Shown in pieces: positions 8,785-18,850 of a stretch of 64,000 nt of DNA. The position numbers were made by a program, and so were the translations under genes. Source of the DNA: Pseudomonas entomophila (lineage in GTDB: Bacteria > Pseudomonadota > Gammaproteobacteria > Pseudomonadales > Pseudomonadaceae); assembly GCF_029478665.1 (NCBI RefSeq), contig NZ_JARPQB010000001.1, forward strand, positions 209,530 to 273,529. The letters are read 5' to 3'. The notes under the pieces are model-generated. The model searched no databases, was not told the DNA's origin, and saw only the letters and a program-made list of their open reading frames with translations. Position 1 is the first letter of the stretch. Each line of letters starts with the position of its first letter.

Positions 8785-10851
8785 CTACACCCGGAACTGC
8801 TCCATCAGCGCCTGCTGCTGGTTGGCCAGGCGGTTCAAGGCCTGGCTGATCCGCGCCGACTCGTCGGCCTGCCCCGATAGCGACTCGGTCACATCGCGGA
8901 TCCCGGCCACGTTGCGGTTCACCTCTTCGGCCACCGCGCTCTGCTCCTCGGCCGCCGAAGCGATCTGCAGGTTCATGTCGGTGATCACCGTCACCGCCTC
9001 GCCGATACGCTGCAGGGCGGGCAGGGTCTGCTCCATCTGCGTGGCGCTGTCCTGGGCTTGGCGCTGGCCGCCGTGCATGGCCTCGACCACATCCCGGGTT
9101 CCCTGCTGCAGGCCTTCGATCACCTGGCGAATTTCTTCCACCGACACCTGGGTGCGCTGCGCCAGGTTGCGCACCTCGTCGGCAACCACGGCAAAACCAC
9201 GCCCGGCCTCGCCGGCGCGGGCTGCCTCGATGGCCGCATTGAGGGCCAGCAGGTTGGTCTGCTCGGCGATCGCGCGGATTACCTCCAGTACCGAGCCAAT
9301 CTGCTCGCTGCGGCTTTCCAGTGCGCGTGCTTCCTGCATCGCAGAGTCCATGCCGTTGGCCAGCCGATCGATGGCCTGGCGATTGGCGTCGACCAGCGCC
9401 AGCCCTTCACGGGCGGCCTGGTCGGCACCACGGGCGGCCTGGGCAGCCTGCGAGGCGTTGTGAGCAACGTCCTGGGCGGTGGCGCTCATCTCGTTGGCGG
9501 CGGTGGCCACCTGTTCGATCTCGCGATGCTGCTGCTGCATGCCGGCGCTGGTCTGGCTGGCGATTAGCGCCGATTGATCGGCGGTGCCACGGGCTTCCAG
9601 CAGCGAGCCCTTGACCTGGGCGATCACCGGCTGAAGCTTGTCGAGGAAACGGTTGAACCAGCCGGTCAACTGGCCCAGTTCGTCGTCGCGGGCGTAGTCC
9701 AGGCGCCGGGTCAGGTCGCCTTCGCCACTGGCGATATCCTTCAGCCGCGCAGCTACGGCGAGGATTGGCCGGGTCACGCCGCGGGCGGTCAGCCAGACCA
9801 GCAGCAGGCCGGCGACCGCCGCCCCCAGGCCGATCAACAGGCTGCTCAGGTTGGCGCTCTGGTTATGGGCGTCCAGGCGCTGGTTGAGGGCCACCGCCGG
9901 CGCCTGCAGCACCTGCTCGGGCAGCTCCAGCAGGACCTGCCAGGGCGCGGCGTCGGGGATCGGGGTGAATGGTCGGGCGACGCGCAGCAGGCCGTCGGCC
10001 ACGGTCTGCTCCAGGGGCTTGGCCAGCTTGCTGGCGTCACGGCTGTTGCCGGCCAGCAACCCGGCAGGGCTGACGATACTGACCTGGCCCTGACCGTCGA
10101 ACAATTCCTGGCGGCCATCCAGGCTCAGTTGCTGCAAGTTGTCCAGGCCAATGTCCAGGCCGAGCACGCCGACCACCTTGCCGCCCTCGATCAGTGGCAG
10201 GGCGATGCTGGTCATCAGTACCTGGCGGCCATCGACCTCGTCGAAGTACGGGTCGAGCACGCAAGCCTTGGCGGTCTGCTGCGGGCAGGTCAGCCAGCGA
10301 TTGTAGGGCGAGCCGTTGGCGCCGAGCGTGGCGTCGGCCAGCATCGACTCGGGCATGGCTTCGGCTTGCAGCGCGCCTGGGCTCGATTGCGACCAGTACA
10401 GCGAGAAGCGGCCGCTGTCGTTGCTGCCCAGGTTGGCCTGGGCGACGAAGCGGTTGTCCTGGTGGTCCAGGGCATTGGCTTCGAAGACCAGGTACAGGCC
10501 GGTCAGGTTCGGGTTGCCCGCCAAGGCGCTGCGAGCCTGGGCCGTCAGTACCGCGCGCAGGTCGCTGTCGCCGCGCGCCTTGAGCACCTGCACCAGCCGG
10601 GCGAAGCCGTTGCCGTACTGGTAGGCATCCATGAAATAGCGCTGGATGCGCAGGGCCTGGGTCTCGGCGTGGGCCTGCAGGCGCAGGCGCGCACTGTGCT
10701 CGAGCATCTCGGCGTTGGCCTGGCTGACCAGCGCCGCGCTGCGCCTGGCCTGGGTGAGCGAGGTGGCGACCAGCAGGGCGACGATGGCCAGCAGGCACAG
10801 GCCGGCCAGCAAGGTGATCTTCCACTGGATGGAGAGGCGACGCAGCGGCAT
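8785..10851 (-). CDS. Methyl-accepting chemoreceptor, McpU-like (polyamines)
   Basis: 688 residues. A first membrane helix (about 10-30), a large periplasmic dCache-type ligand domain (about 35-330), a second helix (about 335-360), a HAMP domain and a cytoplasmic signalling hairpin. The hairpin tip, [20 protein letters not shown] followed by [20 protein letters not shown], is fully conserved. No C-terminal CheR-docking pentapeptide is visible; the protein ends [10 protein letters not shown]. Position next to a putrescine importer gene and near nadA matches, from memory, the setting of the polyamine receptor McpU (PP_1228) of P. putida KT2440. The ligand is therefore inferred from context, not from the binding pocket. 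Confidence 0.9.
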   Translation of the reverse strand: MPLRRLSIQWKITLLAGLCLLAIVALLVATSLTQARRSAALVSQANAEMLEHSARLRLQAHAETQALRIQRYFMDAYQYGNGFARLVQVLKARGDSDLRAVLTAQARSALAGNPNLTGLYLVFEANALDHQDNRFVAQANLGSNDSGRFSLYWSQSSPGALQAEAMPESMLADATLGANGSPYNRWLTCPQQTAKACVLDPYFDEVDGRQVLMTSIALPLIEGGKVVGVLGLDIGLDNLQQLSLDGRQELFDGQGQVSIVSPAGLLAGNSRDASKLAKPLEQTVADGLLRVARPFTPIPDAAPWQVLLELPEQVLQAPAVALNQRLDAHNQSANLSSLLIGLGAAVAGLLLVWLTARGVTRPILAVAARLKDIASGEGDLTRRLDYARDDELGQLTGWFNRFLDKLQPVIAQVKGSLLEARGTADQSALIASQTSAGMQQQHREIEQVATAANEMSATAQDVAHNASQAAQAARGADQAAREGLALVDANRQAIDRLANGMDSAMQEARALESRSEQIGSVLEVIRAIAEQTNLLALNAAIEAARAGEAGRGFAVVADEVRNLAQRTQVSVEEIRQVIEGLQQGTRDVVEAMHGGQRQAQDSATQMEQTLPALQRIGEAVTVITDMNLQIASAAEEQSAVAEEVNRNVAGIRDVTESLSGQADESARISQALNRLANQQQALMEQFRV

Positions 10852-10877
10852 GGTGACGTTCCTTTTGGTTCAAGCAC

Positions 10878-10903
10878 AACGCCCGCGGTCAGGCGCGGGC
10901 GTT
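10878..10903 (-). terminator. Strong hairpin after the putrescine importer gene
   Basis: AACGCCCGCG and CGCGGGCGTT form a stable stem just downstream of the importer stop and just upstream of the chemoreceptor start. No clear T-run follows on the minus strand, so it may attenuate or stabilise rather than fully terminate. This matters for whether importer and receptor are cotranscribed. Confidence 0.45.
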
Positions 10904-10917
10904 GTTGTGGGCCGGTG

Positions 10918-12270
10918 TCATTCAGCGACGTAATTGGGCGGTGCGACCCGGAAGGCCTTGGTCAGCCAGGCCAGGTACAGCACCCCGAGCGCGGCCCAGA
11001 TCCCGCCGAACAGCAGCGAGTTCTGGTTCAGGTCCAGCCACAGCGAGACGATGATGCAGAAGCCTATCGTCGGCGCCACCAGATACTTGAGGTTGTTCGT
11101 CAGGCCCTTGTTCTGGCCTTCGCGGATATAGCAGTGGTTGATCACCGACAGGTTGACGAAGCTGAAGGCCACCAGGGCGCCAAAGTTGATGATCGAGGTG
11201 GCGGTGACCAGGTCGAAGAAGATCGCCGACAGCGAGATCAGGCCAACCACCGCGATGTTCATCACCGGGGTCTTGTAGCGGGTGTGCAGGCGGGCGAACA
11301 CGCTGGCCGGGATCACGTTGTCGCGGCCCATCACGTACAACAGGCGCGAGACGCTGGTCTGCGAGGCCAGCCCCGAGGCGATGGTGTTGATCACCGTGCA
11401 GGCGATGAACACCGACTGGAACAGCTTGCCACCGACGTACAGGGCGATTTCCGGCAGGGCCGCTTCCTGGTCGTGGAAGCGCGCCATGGTCGGGAAGTAG
11501 GCCTGGATGAAGTACGACACCAGGATGAACACCGCGCCGCCGATCAGGGCGGTGAGGAAGATCGCCCGGGGGATGGTCTTGCCCGGGTTGCGGGTCTCTT
11601 CCGACAGGCAGGTCACTGCGTCGAAGCCCAGGAACGAGAAGCACAGGATGGTCGCGCCGGCGGCCAGCGCGGCGAACTGGGTCTGGTCGTCGGCGAACGG
11701 CACCAGGCTCCAGGCGGTACCCAGCCCTTCGCCGTGGCCCAGGCCACGCCAGCAGAGGTAGAGGAACACGGCAATGATTGCCACCTGCACGACGACGAAC
11801 AGCAGGTTGAAATGCGCCACCAGGTTGACGCTGCGCATGTTGATCAGGCTGATCAGGGTGACGAACCCGGTCACCCATACCCAACCCGGGACCTCGGGGA
11901 ACATCGCCGACAGGTAGAGCTTGGCCAGCAGCGCATTGACCATGGGCAGCAGCAAGTAGTCCAGCAGCGACGACCAGCCGACCAGGAAGCCCACGTGCGG
12001 GTTGATGGCGCGCTGGGTGTAGGTGTAGGCCGAACCGGATTGCGGGAAACGCCGCACCAGGGTGCCGTAGCTCACAGCGGTGAACAGGATGCCCAGCAGG
12101 GCCAGGATGTAGGCGCTGGGCACATGCCCGGCGGTGATGCCCGAGACGATGCCGAAGGTATCGAACACGGTCATCGGCGTGAGGTAGGCCAGGCCGATGA
12201 TCACCACGTGCCAGAGGCGCAGGGATTTGCGGAATTGGCCATTGCCGGGTGCGCTGTGGTCAGGCTGCAT
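10918..12270 (-). CDS. puuP: Putrescine importer, PuuP-like (APC family)
   Basis: 450 residues with 12 predicted membrane helices. The sequence follows E. coli PuuP closely, for example [60 protein letters not shown] and [19 protein letters not shown]. PuuP is a proton-driven putrescine permease of the inner membrane. The ATG at 12270 is chosen because AGGAGA lies 9 bases upstream; a longer in-frame version has no ribosome site. It lies upstream of and codirectional with the McpU-like receptor (67 bases apart), so uptake and chemotaxis to polyamines are probably linked. No aminotransferase or gamma-glutamyl pathway genes are adjacent. Confidence 0.9.
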   Translation of the reverse strand: MQPDHSAPGNGQFRKSLRLWHVVIIGLAYLTPMTVFDTFGIVSGITAGHVPSAYILALLGILFTAVSYGTLVRRFPQSGSAYTYTQRAINPHVGFLVGWSSLLDYLLLPMVNALLAKLYLSAMFPEVPGWVWVTGFVTLISLINMRSVNLVAHFNLLFVVVQVAIIAVFLYLCWRGLGHGEGLGTAWSLVPFADDQTQFAALAAGATILCFSFLGFDAVTCLSEETRNPGKTIPRAIFLTALIGGAVFILVSYFIQAYFPTMARFHDQEAALPEIALYVGGKLFQSVFIACTVINTIASGLASQTSVSRLLYVMGRDNVIPASVFARLHTRYKTPVMNIAVVGLISLSAIFFDLVTATSIINFGALVAFSFVNLSVINHCYIREGQNKGLTNNLKYLVAPTIGFCIIVSLWLDLNQNSLLFGGIWAALGVLYLAWLTKAFRVAPPNYVAE

Positions 12271-12510
12271 GCGGGCGGCTCTCCTGATCCTGGGCAACGG
12301 GCACGGCGTGCGGCAGGCACGGCAAGGTCGAGCGGACAGGCTCCATGTTGTTCACCTTTTATGTTGGAGCGAGGGAGTGCGCGGGGTGGGCGCGGGTATC
12401 AGGGCAGGCAGCGCCAGGACGAGGAAGGCGGCGCTTGGGGGCTGGGGCGATTGGGCATCATGGCGGCGCTTTTTTCTTCTTCGTGAGTGGGGCGCGTGCA
12501 AGGTGGGGGA

Positions 12511-12539
12511 AATAAAAACGATGGGAGATCGAGTGTCAA
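12511..12539 (-). promoter_or_regulatory. Sigma-70 promoter for the putrescine importer
   Basis: On the minus strand a perfect TTGACA (12534-12539) is followed after 17 bases by TTTATT (12511-12516). Transcription would start near 12504, giving an untranslated leader of over 200 bases. Confidence 0.5.
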
Positions 12540-12679
12540 GTTAAACATGACAAGGGGATAGGTGACCCTTATTGGTATCGGGATTTTGGTCGTTTTTTAC
12601 TTTGTTTTTGTCGTTTCATGAAGCGTAAGTCGATTTCGGTGTTCGTAAAAATTGACAATCTCTTGGTCGTGCTTGCTCC

Positions 12680-12799
12680 CTGAAGGAGCGGCTTTGCGCC
12701 GCGAAAGGGCTGCATGGCAGCCCCTGGCGTTCAGCGTTGCCGCAAAGATCGCCGGGGCCGCTTTGCGGCCCTTTCGCGGCACAAGACCGCTCCTACAAG
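12680..12799. repeat. Long inverted REP pair (GCGCCGCGAAAGGG type)
   Basis: AAGGAGCGGCTTTGCGCCGCG and AAAGGGCTGC are mirrored by GGCCCTTTCGCGGC and CCGCTCCTAC about 90 bases later. A close relative lies at 27700-27820. Confidence 0.8.
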
Positions 12800-12939
12800 G
12801 ATCAGACAAGGCTCGGACAGATAGAAAACCCCGCGAAAGCGCCGCGTTCCCGGGCCTTCGGTGATATTCTTGCACCCTTGCGTGGCCACCTCCCTGGGCT
12901 GCGTATTCGCCCTCCTATGGACAGCAATCGGTTCTATTC

Positions 12940-14454
12940 ATGAAGAAATCAGTAGGCATCCTCTGCGGCCTGGCCGTCGCCATCGCCGCCGCAACCACCG
13001 CAGGCGCCTGGTACACCGGCAAGCAGCTGCCGGCGGAGCTGGAGCGCTCCGTCGCGCGTGGTAACGAAGAACTGAAGAAGGCCCTGGTCGGCAACGGTGG
13101 CAGCATGACCATCGAGCTGGCTTCGCTGGAGCAGCACTTCTTCACCAGCACCGCGCACTACCGCCTCAAGGCTCAGAACGTGCAGCTCGGCGAAGCCGAG
13201 GCGCTGAACTTCGACGTTGGCGTGGTCGACCAGATCGAGCACGGTCCGTTCCCCTGGTCGCGGGTCAAGGCATTCAAGCTGATGCCGGTGATGGCCACCA
13301 GCAACAGCGCGCTGGAGAAGGATGACTTCACCGCTGGCTGGTTCACCGCCGCCGGCGACAAGGCGCCGGTCACTGCGCAAGTCAGCCTGGGCTATGACGG
13401 CGGCATCGACAGCGACATCCGCCTGGCACCTGTCAAGCTCGAGCAGGACGGCGACAAGGTCCTGGACTTTTCCGGCCTGCAACTGCTGATGGGCAGCGAT
13501 CGCGATGGCAAGGCGGTCACGATCCACGGCAACGCCGAGCGCCTGGAACTGAACTTCGCCGACGGGCAGCAGACACCGGTCAAGATCCTGCTCAATGGCT
13601 TCAAGATCGGTGGCAAGCTCACCGAGACCGACCATGACATGATCTACGTCGGCAACTTCGACATGGCCCTGGGCGACGCCCAGATCACCAGCGGGCCGAA
13701 GCAGGAAGTGCTGGTACTCAAGGGGCTGCAGCAGAACAACCTGTACAGCGCCGAGGGCGAAGCGAAGGACAAGCTGTCCGGCCGCCTGGAGTACAAGGTC
13801 GCCGACATCAGCTATGCCGGGCGCAAGGTGGGCAGCGGTGAGATGGTCTTCACCATGAAGTCGATCGACATCCCGGCCATGCAGGCGCTCATGGAGTGGT
13901 ACCAGACCAAGCTGCCGGAGGTCCAGCAGGCCGCCGCCGAGGGTGAGGCCATGCCGTCCTTCGACATGACCCCTGAAGAACAGGCCAAGGTCCAGGGCGA
14001 CGTGCAGAAGATGCTCGCCGGCAAGCCACAGCTGGCGCTGGAGAACCTGGCATTCAAGACCGCCAATGGCGAAAGCCGCTTCAGCCTGTCGATGGACTTC
14101 GCCAACCCAAGCTCCTTCGACCTGCCGCCGGACCAGTTGGGCAAGCAGCTGATTTCGCAGTTGCATGGCAAGCTGAGCGTGTCCAAGCCGATGATCGGTG
14201 ACCTGGCTACGTTGCAGGCACTGCTCGAAGGCGAGACCGATGCCCAGGCCATCGCCCAGCAGTCCGGTCAGGCCGGTGAAATGGTCGGCATGATGGCCGT
14301 ACAGAGCGGCATGGCCACGGTGCAAGGCAGCGATGTGGTGGCCAGCCTGCAGTACGCCGATGGCATGGTCGACTTCAACGGCAAGAAGATGACCGTCGAA
14401 GAGTTCGCCATGCTGATCAGCGCTCACCTGGCAGCGCTGTCGCCGCAAGGCTGA
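12940..14454 (+). CDS. YdgA-family (DUF945) protein
   Basis: 504 residues. An N-terminal hydrophobic segment (about 4-24, VGILCGLAVAIAAATTAGAW) would anchor or export the protein, and the remainder is periplasmic. The sequence shows the long beta-rich, repetitive pattern of the YdgA/DUF945 family, such as MTIELASLEQHFFTSTAHYR, VVDQIEHGPFPWSRVKAFKL and KLSGRLEYKVADISYAGRKVG. The biochemical role is not established. The gene stands alone, divergent from the importer, with a REP-bearing gap before nadA. Confidence 0.85.
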   Translation: MKKSVGILCGLAVAIAAATTAGAWYTGKQLPAELERSVARGNEELKKALVGNGGSMTIELASLEQHFFTSTAHYRLKAQNVQLGEAEALNFDVGVVDQIEHGPFPWSRVKAFKLMPVMATSNSALEKDDFTAGWFTAAGDKAPVTAQVSLGYDGGIDSDIRLAPVKLEQDGDKVLDFSGLQLLMGSDRDGKAVTIHGNAERLELNFADGQQTPVKILLNGFKIGGKLTETDHDMIYVGNFDMALGDAQITSGPKQEVLVLKGLQQNNLYSAEGEAKDKLSGRLEYKVADISYAGRKVGSGEMVFTMKSIDIPAMQALMEWYQTKLPEVQQAAAEGEAMPSFDMTPEEQAKVQGDVQKMLAGKPQLALENLAFKTANGESRFSLSMDFANPSSFDLPPDQLGKQLISQLHGKLSVSKPMIGDLATLQALLEGETDAQAIAQQSGQAGEMVGMMAVQSGMATVQGSDVVASLQYADGMVDFNGKKMTVEEFAMLISAHLAALSPQG

Positions 14455-14483
14455 TCTCGCAGGTGCAGCCCGCTCACCCGCCG

Positions 14484-14508
14484 TGGGAGCGGGCTTGCCC
14501 CGCGATCG
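14484..14508. repeat. Single REP half (GGGAGCGGGCTTGCCCCGCGA type)
   Basis: One palindromic unit between the YdgA-like gene and nadA. The same class appears as a pair at 36358-36440. Confidence 0.6.
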
Positions 14509-14564
14509 GCGCAACGCCGGTCGCCCTGCTGGCCTGCGCAAAAACCCCTTTTGCATCGCCCCGA

Positions 14565-14593
14565 TTGCCTGTAGCCTTCGCGTCCGATAATAA
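14565..14593 (+). promoter_or_regulatory. Possible nadA promoter
   Basis: TTGCCT and TAATAA are separated by 17 bases, ending about 113 bases before the nadA ATG. Both boxes match the consensus only partly. Confidence 0.35.
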
Positions 14594-14706
14594 TCCGCGC
14601 CCGCAGAGGGGCCGTGACGCTGGCCGTCCGGCACCATTAGCCGATCTGCCAGGGCCGGGTGATACACTCGACTGACGCGCCCACGCGCCCCGCAGGTCCA
14701 GCGATC

Positions 14707-15765
14707 ATGACCCAGATTTCCGAACGCCTGTTGGTTCAGGCCCATCTTGATGCCAAACAGCCCAATCCGCTGACGCCAGAGCAGGAAGCCGAGTACCGCT
14801 CGGCCATCGCCGCGGAACTGAAACGGCAGAATGCCGTGCTGGTCGCCCACTACTACTGCGATCCGGTGATCCAGGCGCTGGCCGAGGAAACGGGCGGCTG
14901 CGTGTCCGACTCGCTGGAAATGGCCCGTTTCGGCAAGAACCATCCGGCCGAAATCGTGGTGGTGGCCGGTGTGCGTTTCATGGGCGAGACCGCGAAGATC
15001 CTCACCCCGGAAAAGCGCGTGCTGATGCCCACCCTCGAGGCGACCTGCTCCCTCGACCTGGGCTGCCCGGTGGAAGCCTTCTCCGCCTTCTGCGACCAGC
15101 ACCCCGAGCGCACCGTGGTGGTCTACGCCAACACCTCCGCCGCGGTGAAGGCACGGGCCGACTGGGTGGTGACCTCCAGTTGCGCGCTGGAGATCGTCGA
15201 AAGCCTGATGGACAACGGCGAGACCATCATCTGGGGCCCGGACCAGCACCTGGGCCGCTACATCCAGAAGCAGACCGGTGCCGACATGCTGTTGTGGGAC
15301 GGTGCCTGCATCGTCCACGAAGAGTTCAAGTCGCGCCAACTGGCCGACATGAAGGCGCTGTACCCGGACGCGGCGATCCTGGTTCACCCGGAGTCGCCGG
15401 AAGCGGTGATCGACCTGGCCGATGCGGTGGGCTCCACCAGCCAGTTGATCAAGGCGGCGCAAACGCTTCCTAACAAGACCTTCATCGTCGCCACCGACCG
15501 CGGCATCTTCTACAAGATGCAGCAGCTGTGCCCGGACAAGGAATTCGTCGAAGCCCCCACCGCCGGCAACGGCGCGGCATGCCGTAGCTGTGCGCACTGC
15601 CCGTGGATGGCCATGAATACGCTGGAGCGGGTGCTGGATTGCCTGCGCCAGGGCAGCAACGAGATTTTCGTCGAGCCGGCGCTGATTCCCAAGGCGATCA
15701 AGCCGCTGAACCGCATGCTGGATTTCACCCAGGCGGCGCGTCTGAAGTTGTCCGGTAACGCCTGA
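14707..15765 (+). CDS. nadA: Quinolinate synthase A
   Basis: 352 residues, close to the 347 of E. coli. NadA condenses iminoaspartate with dihydroxyacetone phosphate to quinolinate in de novo NAD synthesis and holds an oxygen-sensitive 4Fe-4S cluster. The three ligand regions are visible: [10 protein letters not shown], the SSCAL stretch and [10 protein letters not shown]. Substrate motifs [30 protein letters not shown] and HPESP are intact. The ATG at 14707 gives the family length; an in-frame start at 14659 would add an unsupported leader. Confidence 0.97.
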   Translation: MTQISERLLVQAHLDAKQPNPLTPEQEAEYRSAIAAELKRQNAVLVAHYYCDPVIQALAEETGGCVSDSLEMARFGKNHPAEIVVVAGVRFMGETAKILTPEKRVLMPTLEATCSLDLGCPVEAFSAFCDQHPERTVVVYANTSAAVKARADWVVTSSCALEIVESLMDNGETIIWGPDQHLGRYIQKQTGADMLLWDGACIVHEEFKSRQLADMKALYPDAAILVHPESPEAVIDLADAVGSTSQLIKAAQTLPNKTFIVATDRGIFYKMQQLCPDKEFVEAPTAGNGAACRSCAHCPWMAMNTLERVLDCLRQGSNEIFVEPALIPKAIKPLNRMLDFTQAARLKLSGNA

Positions 15766-15800
15766 CGAGATTTGCCGGCGCTCGCTGGACTGTTGCTTCC

Positions 15801-15873
15801 GTAGGAGCGGCTTTAGCCGCGATGCAGGCACCGTGGTGTCTGTTGGTGACCGCGGCTGAAGCCGCTCCTACAG
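15801..15873. repeat. Composite REP pair, short form
   Basis: GTAGGAGCGGCTTTAGCCGCGA and CGCGGCTGAAGCCGCTCCTAC flank a shorter spacer than in the other copies. It lies between the convergent ends of nadA and the M48 protease gene. Confidence 0.8.
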
Positions 15874-15891
15874 GACGCTCGGTGCCGGAAC

Positions 15892-17328
15892 CTAGCGCCC
15901 CATCATCTCCTTGACCATCCGCTGCTGCTCCATGATCTCGCGCTGGCGCTGGTCGATCTGCGAGGCCAGCGGGAAGTTGTTGCCTGCGCGGCGTTTGGCG
16001 TAGTCAAGCTGCTGGATCGCCTGGTCGAAGTCGCCGACCAGGGTGAAGTACTCGGCACGGGCGCGGTGCAGGCCGATGGTGTTGCCCGACAGGCCACGCA
16101 CTTCAGCCACGTCGTACCACACATCCGGATCGTCCGGCCGGCTCTTGACCAGGTCGTCCAGCACCTTTTCCGCCTCGGCCGGCTTGCCCTGCTTGATCAG
16201 CAGGTCGGCGCGTACCTGTTTCAACGGATAGTTGCCCGGATACAGCCCCTGCAGGCGCTGGGCGCGCTGCTGGGCGTCGGCCAGGCGGTTGTTGGTGATG
16301 TCCAGGTCGATCTGCGCCAGGTTGTAAGTGATGTCGTTGGGCGCCTTTACCAGCAGCGGCTTGAGGTTTTCCCGCGCTTCGTTGAGTTGGCCGCCCTTGA
16401 TCTGCGCCAGGGCCAGGCCATAGCGCGCGGCGTCCATCTGCGGGTTCTCGTCAAGCTGGGCGCGGAAGCGCTTGGCGGCAAGGCCCGGGGTGCCTTCATA
16501 CGTCAGTGCCACGCGAGCGCGGATCAACTGGTAGCGCAAGGTGTCCTCGGTGCCATCCTTGCGGGCTTGTTCGGCGCGGTTGCGGGTGTCGGCGATACGC
16601 GATTCGGTGACCGGGTGGGTCAGCAGGAATTCCGGCGGCTTGGCGTCATAGCGGTACTGGCGGGCCAGGCGCTCGAACATGTTGGGCATGTTGCGCGGAT
16701 CGTAGCCTGCCTTCTCCAGGTTGAGGATGCCGATGCGGTCGGCCTCCTGTTCGTTCTGCCGGGAGAAGCGCCGTTGTTCCTGGATCGCCGCAGCCTGGGT
16801 GCCTGCGATCACGCCGATACCGGCATCGCCACCGCCGCCCGCGGCCAGCACGATGCCGGCCAGCAGCGCGGCCATCATGGGTAGTTGCATGCGTTGCTGG
16901 GCTTCGACACCCCGGGCGAAGTGGCGTTGCGACAAGTGCGCCAGTTCGTGGGCCAGTACCGAGGCATATTCGCCCTCGGTCTGGGCGTTGAGGAACAGGC
17001 CGCCGTTGACCCCGATGATGCCGCCGGGCGCGGCGAAGGCGTTGAGTTCCTTGCTGTCGATAAGGATGAACTCGAGGCGGCGGTCCTGTACCTGGCTGGT
17101 TTCGGCCAGCTTGTACACGGTGGTTTCGACGTAGTCCTTGAGCTGCGGGTCGTTCAACTGGTTGACCTGGCCCCGCAACAGGCTCAGCCAGGCGCGGCCG
17201 AGCTGGTGTTCCTGCTGCGGCGAAACGATCGCGGAGCTGGCATCGCCCAGTGACGGCAGGTCGTCGGCGTGGCCGGGCAGGGCCATCAGGCAGGCCAGCG
17301 TCAACAGGGTGGGGCGCAGTAGATTCAT
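15892..17328 (-). CDS. Periplasmic M48 metalloprotease with TPR repeats (BepA-like)
   Basis: 478 residues. A signal peptide (MNLLRPTLLTLACLMALPGHA) precedes an M48 zinc protease domain with HELAH at residues 127-131. Further on, a NEQEADRIG stretch supplies the third zinc ligand. The C-terminal half is a tetratricopeptide repeat region, as in BepA/YfgC, which checks assembly of outer-membrane proteins such as LptD. The ATG at 17328 is preferred because the signal peptide then starts cleanly. bamC lies nearby but in a separate unit. BepA is my best match; other M48-TPR paralogues exist. Confidence 0.88.
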   Translation of the reverse strand: MNLLRPTLLTLACLMALPGHADDLPSLGDASSAIVSPQQEHQLGRAWLSLLRGQVNQLNDPQLKDYVETTVYKLAETSQVQDRRLEFILIDSKELNAFAAPGGIIGVNGGLFLNAQTEGEYASVLAHELAHLSQRHFARGVEAQQRMQLPMMAALLAGIVLAAGGGGDAGIGVIAGTQAAAIQEQRRFSRQNEQEADRIGILNLEKAGYDPRNMPNMFERLARQYRYDAKPPEFLLTHPVTESRIADTRNRAEQARKDGTEDTLRYQLIRARVALTYEGTPGLAAKRFRAQLDENPQMDAARYGLALAQIKGGQLNEARENLKPLLVKAPNDITYNLAQIDLDITNNRLADAQQRAQRLQGLYPGNYPLKQVRADLLIKQGKPAEAEKVLDDLVKSRPDDPDVWYDVAEVRGLSGNTIGLHRARAEYFTLVGDFDQAIQQLDYAKRRAGNNFPLASQIDQRQREIMEQQRMVKEMMGR

Positions 17329-17434
17329 GCAGAAGCTCGCGTCGATCAAAAGGCTTACTGTAGCCGGGTCGCGCGATGCCGACCAGTGGCGCTATCCTAC
17401 GGGACTTTTCCGCACCGCCCTGGAGATGTACCTG

Positions 17435-17674
17435 ATGAGCGACACCCCGACCTGCGACGCCGAACTCGACGCCAGCGGGCTGAACTGCCCCTTGCCGCTG
17501 CTCAAGGCCAAGATGGAGCTCAACCGCCTGGCCAGCGGCGCGGTGCTCAAGGTGATCGCCACCGATGCCGGCTCGCAGCGCGACTTCCGCACTTTCGCCC
17601 AGCTTGCCGGTCATACGCTGCTGCGTGAAACGGCCGAAGCCGGGGTCTACACCTACTGGCTACGCAAGGCCTGA
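17435..17674 (+). CDS. TusA/SirA-family sulfur-carrier protein
   Basis: 79 residues with the family signature LDASGLNCPLPLLKAKMEL. Cys18 in the CPxP motif is the expected persulfide carrier. TusA-like proteins relay sulfur for tRNA thiolation or other sulfur transfer; this copy is not beside known partners, so its acceptor is unknown. The ATG at 17435 has GGAG 9 bases upstream; an ATG at 17426 is possible. It is followed 22 bases later by the AI-2E family gene and probably shares its transcript. Confidence 0.9.
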   Translation: MSDTPTCDAELDASGLNCPLPLLKAKMELNRLASGAVLKVIATDAGSQRDFRTFAQLAGHTLLRETAEAGVYTYWLRKA

Positions 17675-17696
17675 GTCTTTTTTCCAAGGATCGTCA

Positions 17697-18767
17697 ATGT
17701 TCAAAGTGCTACGCGACTGGATGCAGCGCTACTTCTCCGATGAGGAGGCGGTGGTGCTGGCGGTCCTGCTGTTCCTGGCCTTCACCGTGGTGCTGACGCT
17801 GGGCGGCATGCTTGCGCCGGTGCTGGCGGGCATGGTGCTGGCGTTCCTGATGCAAGGGCTGGTCAACGCCCTGGAGCGGCTGAAGGTGCCGAGCCGGTTG
17901 GCGGTTTGGCTGGTGTTCACCCTGTTCATGGGCGCCCTGGCGGTGTTCATGCTGGTGCTGGTGCCGCTGCTCTGGCATCAGTTGATCACATTGTTCAACG
18001 AGCTGCCGGGCATGCTCGGCAAATGGCAGTCGCTGTTGCTGTTGCTGCCGGAGCGCTACCCGCACCTGGTGTCCGACGAGCAGGTGCTGCGGGCCATCGA
18101 GTCAGTGCGTGGCGAAATCGGCAAATTCGGCCAGTGGGCGCTGACCTTCTCGTTGTCGAGCCTGCCGCTGCTGGTCAACGCCATGATCTACCTGGTGCTG
18201 GTGCCGATCCTGGTGTTCTTCTTCCTCAAAGACCGCGAGTTGATCGGCCGCTGGGTCAGTGGCTACCTGCCGCGCCAGCGCACGCTGCTCAATCGGGTGG
18301 GGGTGGAAATGAACCGGCAGATCGCCAACTACATCCGTGGCAAGGGCATCGAGATCCTGATCTGTGGCATCGCCACCTACATCGCCTTCATCAGCCTGGG
18401 GCTCAACTATGCGGCCTTGCTGGCGCTGCTGGTGGGGTTGTCGGTGGTGGTGCCCTACGTGGGGGCGGTAGTGGTGACCGTGCCGGTGACGCTGATCGCG
18501 CTGTTCCAGTGGGGCTGGGGCGACCAGTTCATCTACCTGATGGCGGTGTACGCAATCATCCAGGCGCTCGACGGCAACGTGCTGGTGCCGTTGCTGTTCT
18601 CCGAGGCGGTGAGCCTGCACCCGGTGGCGATCATTTGCGCAGTACTTTTGTTTGGTGGGTTGTGGGGCTTCTGGGGGATCTTCTTCGCGATCCCGCTGGC
18701 GACGCTGTTCAAGGCCGTGCTGGATGCCTGGCCGCGGCAGGAAACGTCAGTCGCGCCGATGTTGTGA
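17697..18767 (+). CDS. AI-2E family transporter (PerM-like)
   Basis: 356 residues, about eight membrane helices, with the family pattern of an N-terminal hairpin, a soluble loop (about 125-155) and the late motif VVPYVGAVVVTVPVTLIALF. AAGGA lies 6 bases before the chosen ATG. The family includes the autoinducer-2 exporter TqsA and PerM-type permeases; the substrate here is not known. It lies directly after the TusA-like gene, a pairing I recall from other pseudomonads. Confidence 0.88.
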   Translation: MFKVLRDWMQRYFSDEEAVVLAVLLFLAFTVVLTLGGMLAPVLAGMVLAFLMQGLVNALERLKVPSRLAVWLVFTLFMGALAVFMLVLVPLLWHQLITLFNELPGMLGKWQSLLLLLPERYPHLVSDEQVLRAIESVRGEIGKFGQWALTFSLSSLPLLVNAMIYLVLVPILVFFFLKDRELIGRWVSGYLPRQRTLLNRVGVEMNRQIANYIRGKGIEILICGIATYIAFISLGLNYAALLALLVGLSVVVPYVGAVVVTVPVTLIALFQWGWGDQFIYLMAVYAIIQALDGNVLVPLLFSEAVSLHPVAIICAVLLFGGLWGFWGIFFAIPLATLFKAVLDAWPRQETSVAPML

Positions 18768-18770
18768 GGC

Positions 18771-18844
18771 TTTCGCCGGCAAGCCGGCTCCTACCTTGAT
18801 CGCGGTGATCTTGAACCTGTAGGAGCCGGCTTGCCGGCGAATGG
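18771..18844. repeat. Inverted REP pair (GTAGGAGCCGGCTTGCCGGCGAA type)
   Basis: TTCGCCGGCAAGCCGGCTCC and GGAGCCGGCTTGCCGGCGAA face each other between convergent genes. Confidence 0.8.
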
Positions 18845-18850
18845 ACTGCC

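Larger units (their letters stand above)
12271..12939. other. Gene-free divergent intergenic region
   Basis: About 670 bases between the divergent importer and YdgA-like genes. The part from 12490 to 12660 is clearly AT-richer than the surroundings and holds the likely importer promoter. A long REP pair fills 12680-12799. The rest contains no open frame with a ribosome site that I would accept. Confidence 0.6.

Noticed and set aside
9574..12486. 970-codon open frame on the plus strand
   Set aside because: It is antisense to the chemoreceptor and importer genes, has a Gln/Gly/Arg-rich composition typical of shadow frames in high-GC DNA, and has no ribosome site.
12949..15831. 960-codon open frame on the minus strand
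   Set aside because: It lies antisense across the YdgA-like gene and nadA and shows shadow composition with no domains.
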